Part shown: positions 7,601 through 13,930 of the stretch, piece after piece | How positions within the stretch are numbered: the stretch's first letter is position 1 | How the letters are laid out: each line of letters starts with the position of its first letter | Assembly: GCA_017533485.1 (NCBI GenBank) | Contig: JAFXIC010000043.1 | Location: 1-39,011 of the forward strand | Origin: Oscillospiraceae bacterium | GTDB taxonomy: Bacteria; Bacillota; Clostridia; Oscillospirales; Ruminococcaceae | Length of the DNA: 39,011 bases | Direction of reading: 5' to 3' | Position numbers and translations under genes: made by a program | The notes under the pieces: model-generated | Databases searched by the model: none | Told to the model about the DNA's origin: nothing | The model's input: the letters and a program-made list of their open reading frames with translations, nothing else

Positions 7601-10020
7601 CGCTGACAACCGGCGATACGGAAACCCTGGCGGCATATTTCGGCAGTGAGGAGCTTGATGGCGTAACCTTTACTTCCAGTGAATCGACTGTCGTAAGTGT
7701 CGATGGAAACACCATCACAGCCGGTGTTCCGGGTACCGCAACCATTACCGCAACCAAGCCCGGATATGCTCCGGTTACCATTCAGGTAACGGTTCAGGAA
7801 ATTCCGTTTGTGATTATTCGCACGGATACCGGAGAAACGGTTCCGGCTGGTTCGACCGTAGAGGTTATGCAAGGTCAGGAGATTACATTCACATCGTCGA
7901 GAAAAATTAGCAGTGCTCGATGTCATTGGACGGAACTCATGCAGTGCACGGAGCTTACTGAAAACAGCGCGACTTTCGTAGCTTCCACGTATCATACGGG
8001 CAACAACACCATGGAATTCGTAGACGCGAACAATGAAAATAATAAATATTTATTTAGTATTAACGTTGTTACAAGACCTTTGAAATTCACGTATAACAAT
8101 ACAGATTATTGGACGAATTCTGAAACGGTTGTTGAGATTCCGCTAAACCAAGAAGTTGTCTTTGAATTTGCTGATGATATTAGAAATCCGAATGTATCGG
8201 ATGGTCAGATAGTTGAAGTGAGTCAAGACAATAGACGTTTGAAAGTAAAAGGTAAATCTGTAAACGGAACTGCTACGATACAGCTGAACGATCAAAAGCA
8301 CGCAATCAAGATTAAAGTTGTTGAGAGCAGCAGCGGCGGCGAAGAACCCGAAACCCCGTCCGATATGACCTTAACTTACAACGGAACGACCTATCAAAAG
8401 GACAATCAGAACAATCCGATTGTGATTACTCAGGGTCAGACGATTTATCTGAATGCTTCAACCAACATTTCGAATGATAACGGTGTACGTACAGATTCAG
8501 GTAATATTTCGGTGCAACGAAACAGCGATACACAGATTCAGGTTATCGGTAATTCTTCGACGAATGGTGGAACGGTATCGTTTACGGTGAAGAGCCAGAA
8601 CAACAACGAGTATACCTACTACGTCAAGGTAGAGCCGGAAAACTTCAAGTTGTCTATGGATGATGGCACGGAATATACTCCGGGTTCTACAATTACCATT
8701 AACAAGGATCAGACGATTTATCTGAATGCTTCGCCCGGAATTTCCACTGTAAACGAAAATGTAAACGAGATTACGGTGCAGAAAGAGCATGATACACGTA
8801 TGTGGATCAAGGGCGAATCCTCGACCGGAGATAATACAGTATCGTTTACGGTGAAGAGCCAGAACAACAACGAGTATACCTACTACATCAAGGTTGTGGA
8901 CAACACACCGGAAACCGAAAACTTCTACTTTACAGTAAACGGCACAAACTATTATCCGAACGGTGAAGCGATTACCGTAACAGCCGGCAGCTCAATTACC
9001 TTGAATTCGAACATTGGCTTCTATAATCCACAAGTACTGAATGACGCAAATGATAAGATTTCGGTATCTTCGAATGGAAACCAATTAACAGTTTCCGGTA
9101 ATGCTGCAACAGATGGCGATGAGCAATTCCAAGTTACAAGCCAAAACTCGAATACATCGTATGTGTTTAATGTAAAGGTTGAATCCGCTTCTTCCGGTGG
9201 CGGTGGAGAATCCGGCGAGAATGAAGTGCTTGTTAATAAAGTGTTGGATTCTGGCGGTGCTGGATTTAAGTTCGATGTTGATCCATCAAAACAAGTATCA
9301 ACAGTTGTTGTGACATTGACTGGAACCCAAGGAAATAAAAATAATATCCGAGTCGTAATGTCAAACGGAAAAGAGTTTTGGATTAATAATGTACAGTATT
9401 CTAGTGGAACGGCAACATTCACGATCCCACCGTATGAATCAATTCCAAGTGGGATTGATTCAATGACAATATACAATAATGATGGCGGGTCTTTTACTAT
9501 TGTAAGTTACAAAATTAACTATGCATCCACCTCCTACTCCCTCCGTTCGATGAGCAGTCTGGTACGCTCGATGCGAAGCAGCACACCGGTTGAAAGTTCT
9601 GTGGTATTCACAGATCCCGTAAACGGAATCGCAGCTTCGAATGTGATAAAGCTTTCCGCAGCAAATGATTGGGCGTTTGACGCGACCAATCTCCCTGCAA
9701 CCGATGCATCCGGAAATAAATATTATTACTGGGTCGTTGAATATGCGGATGAAGCCTGCACAACCGAGCAGATCAGAGGCTACACAACCAATTATATCTT
9801 CCAGGACGGCGACGCAAGCGATGCAGTGATTGATACCGAGAATCTCGGAAGCGATCCGACTGTCATCCTCTGCAACGTCGAAAAGGAACAAACCGCAGAA
9901 ATGCCCTCTACCGGTGGCAGAGGAACAGCTGCAAACACCTTTGCCGGAATGGCAATCATGGCGGGAAGCGCCGCCGGATATTTTGTACTGAAGCGTCGGA
10001 GGCACCGTCGCTCGGCATAA
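1609..10020 (+). CDS. Giant multi-domain LPXTG-type adhesin (putative pilus tip protein)
   Basis: 2803 residues, GTG start with a strong AGAGGAGG site. Order: membrane/signal segment (about 20-42); Cys/His-rich array (about 48-361) of some 18 C-x(n)-H-x-H-x(n)-C units; choice-of-anchor A adhesin domain (about 433-819, begins near VAVGGDFIVDANFAY); then six Cna_B-type beta domains to about residue 2760. Cna_B 2 holds a second Cys/His cluster (985-1069). Cna_B 3 holds a Big_2 Ig-like domain plus an unknown module (about 1220-1470). Cna_B 6 is split by about 840 residues with Ig-like domains, about five 90-residue repeats and a further beta-rich module. The C terminus is a sortase signal: MPSTGG, hydrophobic helix, KRRRHRR tail. 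The protein should be exported, cut and linked to pilin or wall. A tip role is inferred from size and gene order; the ligand is unknown. Confidence 0.9.
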   Translation: MKELQSTVKSYILKNIRAKRYMAVLVALSLIVTFAVPYILTQPAASWTGDGSFCSMQEHTHSDACIDMNTPSCGQTEHEHSPYVDESNKGCYTKQNCWKSIHTHTLTCFQNAERPNWCSLPNHTHQGDCKYTKLCPYDPNHVHNNGCYNCIIPEHLHTSCGKKCGLGDAHQHDQNSCCSITPHLHSWNNCYCADTTEGHQHSAQCCQLPQHQHDYSSCNFDSCTLDDNHTHTDDCYYCGQVGHSHADSNCELKCTIADPHECKLDINGDGSCHTAYCDKETHTAECFSCGSVEHTHSVTCYDPGQATCGQEHHPAHTQECYTLEDGHQEHKHEAGCYQTRICGLEEHTHGSGCLINTNGSNIELIKLLVGANIIGDGANEDIQKLWGITREQGIELQGIFNNCADDAERTEKLQEYCSSKGIDLTLAQVIQNADENFLLGIASRFCVFVEDYYQPSDSDAEGRVAVGGDFIVDANFAYQIGKGPYMTTDSLESKMNNIGFAYLILGGAVTKGGLGDERNDSGNIYKLGNEIGVLEEAARRFVLNHTTGEAVSTAGLIPLDRVYLAELFDFAAEYAKFEDTSKRISGNHTAGVSKNVTVELNKEIPYQVIPEVKDSNGVLTGYEVINKSYTDPEYKTLTLTYTGSANTSSDTIFFNLSEGDIDGLDEIHFIGVGDANVVINVPDGGTINFGDDGSTIVTKFGDSEISKKQDIVDKASFESMSLEEQTARRNEIAHNEHVSNNSEASERILYNFYNANEIILNRNLNGTLLAPNAHIDGGHIGYGTNLGVLEDGNGHLSGAMIAKSFHGALEIGFRPYAGNASIAVTRNVTVRKNWANVEPQPIEVTLYQSLGEQYNVTADTVETLLTEGKITKVSESDNIVNPVTIQADSGENGWENTWYNLPQFQTMDDGQTQTPYYYYAIETPIENADWEVDYQNNGISNGVIDVTNHKNISVKVQKEYLNWDGTPIDLKDINPKPVVQFKLYASTEPHTHVQPNLRNLICAETHTHTPKCYAAHLVCTETSMAHKHKPSCYACHYECEWFEHTHSEECGDTCTIREHTHNEACISCSYLPAEDSLKPVNNESGNNIYTIEYDASGELPLDPEETPILGPNQSLTGGGSSKTAMMTELENLPAIDEKGNKLYYYIEELNADGYDVTYTGNAWNENRDVTITNKQKSIEITVEKNWVGVSPSDRNPVQIQIEQYIQSEDGNITEDLDMPLMFNILADKEYLTVGSTAQIIPVNTKGKDVTYESTNEAVATVDENGVITGVSNGKTTIIANCDGQFASLKMEVAVLYPKDVLSNVVTLDSSKVLDSFTLKFTDVMLDKLKQMWENDPDSDNDGRGQYFQNTPIVLNLNGSEVKFGLKYKDSQWYFNMWYSNINGKIYDDATVDHLIENGNLVIDQTFLPNDFKCGNVQITSNLVDLIAYPEWTYASEQSALQKTMSRAAMYRSLLRNITSEDVKLKIKNVNFATLSLGPGNNWTQTLEVPVADFYGNPYYYSAKETSVPDGFVVKYYFEDDDDKFQTFISAVNPGKAEITVTNSKKGSFPVEKKWGDSEDHTNDKVRINLYKAGTADSTDENLKYVKQLELSIRNSWNSQFDDLPATEKDGSVIYYYIREIEISLDGGEFVPVENTEYHPEYNINGLPLSGISADAVFTVTNNRTYPEKPLSLTVNKVWHGQASDSIRFTLKQYRKALNEESYSPVEEYSSQTYELSAANDWTITIDDLVGQSTDGAVYKYEVVEEAISGYRTAYTQGAPNYDDWTQSATITNTKYFNLKVLKKWIDRTNNGHNGDSVFFKIFRSVTKPDRDDVNLYEALTITPDAPINMIWGENSILYVNKQVSVKGEYDTDVIDVNISETPNENGRYSVQVFGKKAGETQLTLTDGLLERTVSVTIENPEMVIVLPEGEDASIQSHDELQLRVEDVSGNELRDIRFTSSDTKIVTVDADGKVTGGTTSGTATITAKKEGYKDATIAISVGLRSMTVKDSKGNTGEMTLTTGDTETLAAYFGSEELDGVTFTSSESTVVSVDGNTITAGVPGTATITATKPGYAPVTIQVTVQEIPFVIIRTDTGETVPAGSTVEVMQGQEITFTSSRKISSARCHWTELMQCTELTENSATFVASTYHTGNNTMEFVDANNENNKYLFSINVVTRPLKFTYNNTDYWTNSETVVEIPLNQEVVFEFADDIRNPNVSDGQIVEVSQDNRRLKVKGKSVNGTATIQLNDQKHAIKIKVVESSSGGEEPETPSDMTLTYNGTTYQKDNQNNPIVITQGQTIYLNASTNISNDNGVRTDSGNISVQRNSDTQIQVIGNSSTNGGTVSFTVKSQNNNEYTYYVKVEPENFKLSMDDGTEYTPGSTITINKDQTIYLNASPGISTVNENVNEITVQKEHDTRMWIKGESSTGDNTVSFTVKSQNNNEYTYYIKVVDNTPETENFYFTVNGTNYYPNGEAITVTAGSSITLNSNIGFYNPQVLNDANDKISVSSNGNQLTVSGNAATDGDEQFQVTSQNSNTSYVFNVKVESASSGGGGESGENEVLVNKVLDSGGAGFKFDVDPSKQVSTVVVTLTGTQGNKNNIRVVMSNGKEFWINNVQYSSGTATFTIPPYESIPSGIDSMTIYNNDGGSFTIVSYKINYASTSYSLRSMSSLVRSMRSSTPVESSVVFTDPVNGIAASNVIKLSAANDWAFDATNLPATDASGNKYYYWVVEYADEACTTEQIRGYTTNYIFQDGDASDAVIDTENLGSDPTVILCNVEKEQTAEMPSTGGRGTAANTFAGMAIMAGSAAGYFVLKRRRHRRSA
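1750..2690 (+). repeat. Array of about 18 C-x(n)-H-x-H-x(n)-C units in the adhesin
   Basis: Residues 48-361 of the adhesin repeat the pattern Cys, 3-5 residues, His-x-His, 3-4 residues, Cys (often Cys-Tyr); examples are EHTHSDAC, IHTHTLTC, NHTHQGDC, EHTHSVTCY and EHKHEAGCY. The spacing between units is irregular and the DNA is diverged, so the array is old at nucleotide level. Two Cys and two His per unit would suit a tetrahedral metal site; metal binding is inferred. Related 'HTHT..CY' repeats are familiar in Cna_B proteins of gut Firmicutes, but I know of no assigned function. Confidence 0.85.
4561..4815 (+). repeat. Second, shorter Cys/His cluster inside a Cna_B domain
   Basis: Residues about 985-1069 hold four to five more units (ETHTHTPKCY, AHKHKPSCYAC, EHTHSEECGDTC, EHTHNEAC). 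They sit in the loop after the strand FKLYAS of the second Cna_B domain, whose second half resumes near residue 1070 and ends with ELNADGYDVTYTGN. Confidence 0.8.
7795..9182 (+). repeat. Five degenerate ~90-residue repeats in the adhesin
   Basis: Units begin near 7795, 8083, 8359, 8640 and 8920. Each has a hydrophobic start with an Asn/Tyr-Gly turn, a central 'I.I..GQTIYLN' strand and a closing 'YxxxVKV' strand, suggesting a string of small beta sandwiches acting as a stalk. Units 3 and 4 are the most alike. Confidence 0.7.
8575..8886 (+). repeat. Near-identical direct DNA repeat within the adhesin stalk
   Basis: The 48 bases at 8575-8622 recur exactly at 8839-8886 (offset 264 bp, 88 codons). 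A shorter identical stretch lies at 8436-8459 and 8709-8732. This is a recent in-frame duplication or gene conversion between repeat units. Confidence 0.85.
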
Positions 10021-10060
10021 AATCTCAGCATATTTTTAACAGTAACCCTTGTAAACGAGA

Positions 10061-10083
10061 GAGGGTGCAGAACCTGCACCCTC
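10061..10083 (+). other. Strong intercistronic hairpin before the major pilin gene
   Basis: GAGGGTGCAG (10061-10070) pairs perfectly with CTGCACCCTC (10074-10083) around a 3-base loop. The following AAAACCCAAAAC lacks a U-tract, so this is not a canonical terminator. It may be an mRNA processing or stability element giving the pilin message its own level. Confidence 0.7.
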
Positions 10084-10117
10084 AAAACCCAAAACTTTAT
10101 TTTAAAGGAGAATTATT

Positions 10118-11869
10118 ATGAAAAAGACTAGAACTATGAAGAAGGTTGCTTCTATCGCGACCGCAGCTCTGATGACCGCTTGCCTCGCAGTGCCGATGGC
10201 TGTTTCCGCTGCTACTGCTGAAACTGGTGGTTTAACTATTAGTTTCAACACGCAAGATGAGACCGACAAGGGTATCCATAAATTTGAAGCATATCAGATT
10301 TTTAGTGGAACCATGAGTGGCGGTGTTTTAACCGAGATTAACTGGGGTGATGCCGTTTCTGGTGTGAGTGATTCTATCTTAACTGCACTGAAAGCTTCTA
10401 CCACATTGGGTGATCTCTTCAAAAATTGTGAAACTGCTGAAGATGTAGCAAAAGTTCTGGGTGGTACAAAGACCGAGACCATTGAAGGAGTCGAGCAAAC
10501 TAGTGCAGTTTTTGAAGATGATGCTGCACTTGCTCAGGAAGTTGCTAAAATAATTGGTAATGCTATCAATGCAAATGCTGGCGCAGTAACGTCAGGTCAG
10601 TTTAATGCTGCAACTGACACTACCCCGGCATCTATCTCGAAGCTTCCTGCTGGTTATTACTTGATTCAGGATGTAGATGGTTCTCCGAGCTATGAAGATG
10701 GCGCTGATAATAGCGGTGCAAAGACACGGTATATCTTGAAGCTTACGGCAGAAAATGCGCAGGTGGAAATTAAATCGGCAGCACCGACTGTTGATAAGCA
10801 GGTATTAGATGAGGTAGCTGATGCCGAGGAAGGACATGAGGAAGGCTGGGGCGAAACTGCTGACCATGCAATCAATGAAACATTCCAATTCAAATTAATC
10901 GCAACGATTCCTGCAAATTCAGATTTGGCTGCCTACAACGCTTATAAGCTTATCTTCTCTGATGTTATGTCTGAGGGCGTGTCTTTCGAATCTGTCGAAA
11001 GTGTTGCTGTAGCGGGTTACACAGGAGATGTTGCTTACACGTTGTCGGATAATGTTAATAGTCTTGATGATGGCAAAACATTTGATGGAGACGGATCTAC
11101 TGCATGGACTTTGACGATTGCAGATCTTTTGGACTATGATAATAATCTGACTGATGGTGCAACTGTTGAAATCATTTATAATGCTCACCTGAATACAGAT
11201 GCTTATGTAAATGATGCTAGTGGTGATACCACAAATGCGAATACCGTTAAGCTGAATTACTCCAACAATCCTTATTGGGATGGAACCGTAGGTTCTGATA
11301 GTGATGAGACCGGCGAAACCAAAGAAGATACGGTATGGGTATTTACATATCAGATCAATAACACAAAGGTTGATGCAAGCAACAACAATGCTCCGTTGGC
11401 AGGCGTAAAATTTGGACTGTATGATTCCACAGGAAATAATCGTATCGCTTTGGCATATGATAACGAGCTGAAAGCTTATCGTCTTGCTGTAGATGACGAA
11501 CCCGGCGTGGATATGGAATCCACACTCAATGCCGATGAATCCGCAGCGGTATTCAATATTGTTGGTCTCGATGTCGGTACATATGTATTGAAGGAAATTC
11601 AGCCCTTGGCTGGTTATAACAGATGCCCTGATACAACGATCACGATTACTGCAAAGCATATCGAAGATGCAGATGAAGCGGGTGCAACTGTCGATCTTAC
11701 CGGTAGCCAGAATATGAGCAACGAGATTCAGAACAAGAAGGGCACCACGCTCCCCGGCACCGGTGGTATCGGTACAACGCTGTTCTACCTGATCGGTGGT
11801 ACAATGTTCGCAGGTTCGGGCGTATACCTGATCTCGAAGAAGCGCATGAAGAATAAGGAAGAGCAGTAA
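10118..11869 (+). CDS. Major pilin, SpaA-type, LPGTG-anchored
   Basis: 583 residues with a classical signal peptide (basic start, hydrophobic 10-30, AMA/VSA-like cleavage around residue 31). A pilin-like motif, PTVDK with Lys227, is the probable nucleophile for sortase polymerisation. The C-terminal Cna_B domain (about 410-540) has the E-box LKEIQPLAGY (491-500, Glu493), typical of intramolecular Lys-Asn isopeptide bonds. The sorting signal LPGTGG (545-550) is followed by a hydrophobic segment and KKRMKNK tail. This is the expected plan of a shaft subunit (N-terminal, middle fimbrial and C-terminal Cna_B domains). A very good ribosome site (AAAGGAG, 8 bases from the start) and the flanking hairpins fit high expression. 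It lies between the adhesin and the class C sortase. Confidence 0.92.
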   Translation: MKKTRTMKKVASIATAALMTACLAVPMAVSAATAETGGLTISFNTQDETDKGIHKFEAYQIFSGTMSGGVLTEINWGDAVSGVSDSILTALKASTTLGDLFKNCETAEDVAKVLGGTKTETIEGVEQTSAVFEDDAALAQEVAKIIGNAINANAGAVTSGQFNAATDTTPASISKLPAGYYLIQDVDGSPSYEDGADNSGAKTRYILKLTAENAQVEIKSAAPTVDKQVLDEVADAEEGHEEGWGETADHAINETFQFKLIATIPANSDLAAYNAYKLIFSDVMSEGVSFESVESVAVAGYTGDVAYTLSDNVNSLDDGKTFDGDGSTAWTLTIADLLDYDNNLTDGATVEIIYNAHLNTDAYVNDASGDTTNANTVKLNYSNNPYWDGTVGSDSDETGETKEDTVWVFTYQINNTKVDASNNNAPLAGVKFGLYDSTGNNRIALAYDNELKAYRLAVDDEPGVDMESTLNADESAAVFNIVGLDVGTYVLKEIQPLAGYNRCPDTTITITAKHIEDADEAGATVDLTGSQNMSNEIQNKKGTTLPGTGGIGTTLFYLIGGTMFAGSGVYLISKKRMKNKEEQ

Positions 11870-11936
11870 TTCAGAGCATTCCTGCTTCACGCATCAAAAT
11901 AAGAAACTGATTTGATGACAAGATAACCTAATTTAT

Positions 11937-11965
11937 GCCACCGGCGGTTTCGCGCCGTCGGTGGC
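11937..11965 (+). other. Strong intercistronic hairpin after the major pilin gene
   Basis: GCCACCGGCGG (11937-11947) pairs with CCGTCGGTGGC (11955-11965), one G-U pair, 7-base loop, no U-tract after it. It ends 5 bases before the ribosome site of the sortase gene. A weaker 7-bp hairpin (CATCAAA/TTTGATG, 11892-11917) lies just upstream. Together they may protect the 3' end of the pilin mRNA. Confidence 0.7.
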
Positions 11966-11981
11966 CATTAGGGAGGGTCCC

Positions 11982-12839
11982 ATGAGAAACAAATCGAGTC
12001 TTTACACTACAATCTTCTTTACAATTGTTCTGCTTGTGGGTCTCTCCGTGATGCTTTACCCGATAGTAAGTAACTGGTGGAATGAACGCGTGCAAAGCCG
12101 TGCGGTCGCAAGCTATAATGATGCAATTGTGCAAATGGATGAGGATAAGACAGCGGAGATACTGGACGCCGCACATGCATATAATCGAAAGATCGCGAAT
12201 CTGAACGCACCATTTTCGGATTATGTGAAGATTACGGGCTATGATGAGATACTGGATGTTTCCGGCACGGGTATTATGGGCTATATCACCATTCCGGCGA
12301 TTGGTGTTGAGCTTCCGATTTACCACGGCACAAGCGAAGCGGTACTGAATGTAGCGGCAGGCCATTTACAGGGCTCAGCGATTCCGGTCGGCGGCGAGAA
12401 TACACATGCAGTGATATCCGCACACCGCGGACTTCCATCCGCCAAGCTGTTTACGGATCTGGATAAAATGGTTGTGGGCGATGTTTTCACAATCACCATT
12501 TTAGACGAGGTGTATACCTATCAGGTGGAAGAAATCCTGATTGTACAGCCTTATGAAATGAATCGACTTGCAATTATCCCCGACAGCGATTATGTGACAT
12601 TGATGACCTGTACGCCATATGGCGTCAATACCCATCGGCTTCTGCTGCGATCCAAGCGCATTGAAACGATATATGAGCTGGACGTAAAGGTAGTGGCAGA
12701 CGCATTAAAAGTGGATCCGCTGTATGTTGTTCCGCTGATTGCAGCCCCGTTGCTGCTTGCGCTGTTAATCTTCTGGATTTTCGGCGGAAAGCGAAAGAAA
12801 AAGCGGTCGAGTCTGGAGTACATGATTTATCTGAAATAA
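11982..12839 (+). CDS. srtC: Class C sortase (pilin polymerase)
   Basis: 285 residues: N-terminal membrane helix (about 8-30), sortase beta barrel and C-terminal membrane helix (about 246-268) with a basic KRKKK tail, the layout of class C sortases. The active site is complete: His148 in ISAHRGLP, Cys210 in LMTCTPYG and Arg219 in NTHRLLL. It should cut pilin signals at the Thr and join them to the next pilin Lys. The lid that usually reads Asp-Pro-aromatic before the core appears here as Ala76-Pro77-Phe78, so the Asp is replaced. ATG 11982 was chosen because GGGAGG lies at 11971-11976; a start 21 bases upstream would precede this site. The gene ends 17 bases before the basal pilin start. Confidence 0.92.
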   Translation: MRNKSSLYTTIFFTIVLLVGLSVMLYPIVSNWWNERVQSRAVASYNDAIVQMDEDKTAEILDAAHAYNRKIANLNAPFSDYVKITGYDEILDVSGTGIMGYITIPAIGVELPIYHGTSEAVLNVAAGHLQGSAIPVGGENTHAVISAHRGLPSAKLFTDLDKMVVGDVFTITILDEVYTYQVEEILIVQPYEMNRLAIIPDSDYVTLMTCTPYGVNTHRLLLRSKRIETIYELDVKVVADALKVDPLYVVPLIAAPLLLALLIFWIFGGKRKKKRSSLEYMIYLK

Positions 12840-12856
12840 TGAGGAAGGTGATCGTT

Positions 12857-13930
12857 ATGCGCAAACAAACAATCAAGCGAGTCGGCACATTATGTTTATG
12901 TGTCGGTATGCTTCTGACACTGCTTTCCGGATTCTGCATACAGGCATTTGCGGCAGGAAATGAGGGCTCACTGACATTGATCTGTCAGAATGAGGATGAT
13001 ATTCTGGAAGGGCTGAAGTGGGATATATTACGAGTCGGATCCCGCGTTGGCGATAGCTATGTGCTGGAAGGCGAATTCAGTGAAGCGCCTGTGACCATGG
13101 ATGACTTATCCGAGGACGCACTGGTGAAAAAAGCGAAGGTATTAGAAGCCTATGCTGTTGCAAATGAGATCCAACCGCTTGCAAGCGGCGCGACCAATGA
13201 AAAAGGCATTCTGGTGTTTGACAATCTGGAAGAGGGCCTGTATCTTGTCTGGGGTTATAAGCTGACGAAAGGCAATACAACTTATTTTCCTTCGACGATG
13301 TTTGTTGAGATTCACGAAACACACGCCGCGCTTGACTGGAATGCATATCCGAAATATTACATGACCAATTTCTCCACAGAAGAGGAACGTCATGCAGTTA
13401 TGAAAGTATGGCTGAATGAAGACGGGGAACCGATCGACTATTCGACCAGCATTACAGTTGAGATTTACCGGGATCGGGAGCTGTATGATACCGTAGTGCT
13501 TTCGGAGGAAAACGACTGGAAATACTTCTGGACCAGCAAAGGCACCTATGATTGGTTCGTATATGAGGTAGATATTCCGGAGGGCTTTACCGTAGAGTAT
13601 GATGATAATAAAGTCCAGTACCGGATTAAGAATATCTATCATGGTGAAATCACCACAACGACCACAACGGATACGACGGAAACAACGGAAACGACAACCA
13701 CACTTTCCTCTGATACCACATCCACTACAACCACAACAACTACAACGTCCCAAACGACAACCACTACAATCACATCGAAAACAACCGGTACCACAACTCC
13801 GAATCTTCCGCAGACCGGACAGCTCTGGTGGCCGGTATTGGTGCTTGGTGCACTCGGTATGCTCTTTGTAGCGATCGGCTGTCGTATGACACTCATGCGA
13901 AATGATGAACAGGAGTCCAATGAAAAATAA
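12857..13930 (+). CDS. Basal/minor pilin with Thr-rich stalk, LPQTG-anchored
   Basis: 357 residues. Signal peptide 1-33; an N-terminal beta domain ending in WNAYPKYY (161-168), a likely YPK pilin motif with Lys166; a Cna_B domain (about 180-262); a threonine-rich stretch (about 266-313); then LPQTG (317-321), a hydrophobic helix and a short polar tail. The long Thr stalk next to the anchor and the different sorting signal suggest the wall-proximal subunit that ends polymerisation. The start at 12857 follows GAGGAAGGTG; an ATG at 12839 overlapping the sortase stop is in frame but lies before this ribosome site. The gene overlaps the next by 11 bases. Confidence 0.88.
   Translation: MRKQTIKRVGTLCLCVGMLLTLLSGFCIQAFAAGNEGSLTLICQNEDDILEGLKWDILRVGSRVGDSYVLEGEFSEAPVTMDDLSEDALVKKAKVLEAYAVANEIQPLASGATNEKGILVFDNLEEGLYLVWGYKLTKGNTTYFPSTMFVEIHETHAALDWNAYPKYYMTNFSTEEERHAVMKVWLNEDGEPIDYSTSITVEIYRDRELYDTVVLSEENDWKYFWTSKGTYDWFVYEVDIPEGFTVEYDDNKVQYRIKNIYHGEITTTTTTDTTETTETTTTLSSDTTSTTTTTTTTSQTTTTTITSKTTGTTTPNLPQTGQLWWPVLVLGALGMLFVAIGCRMTLMRNDEQESNEK

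Noticed and set aside
13640-13800. ACN-rich tandem DNA as a microsatellite or CRISPR-like repeat
   Set aside because: It codes in frame for the Thr stalk of the basal pilin with mixed Thr codons; there are no spacers or regular repeat units.
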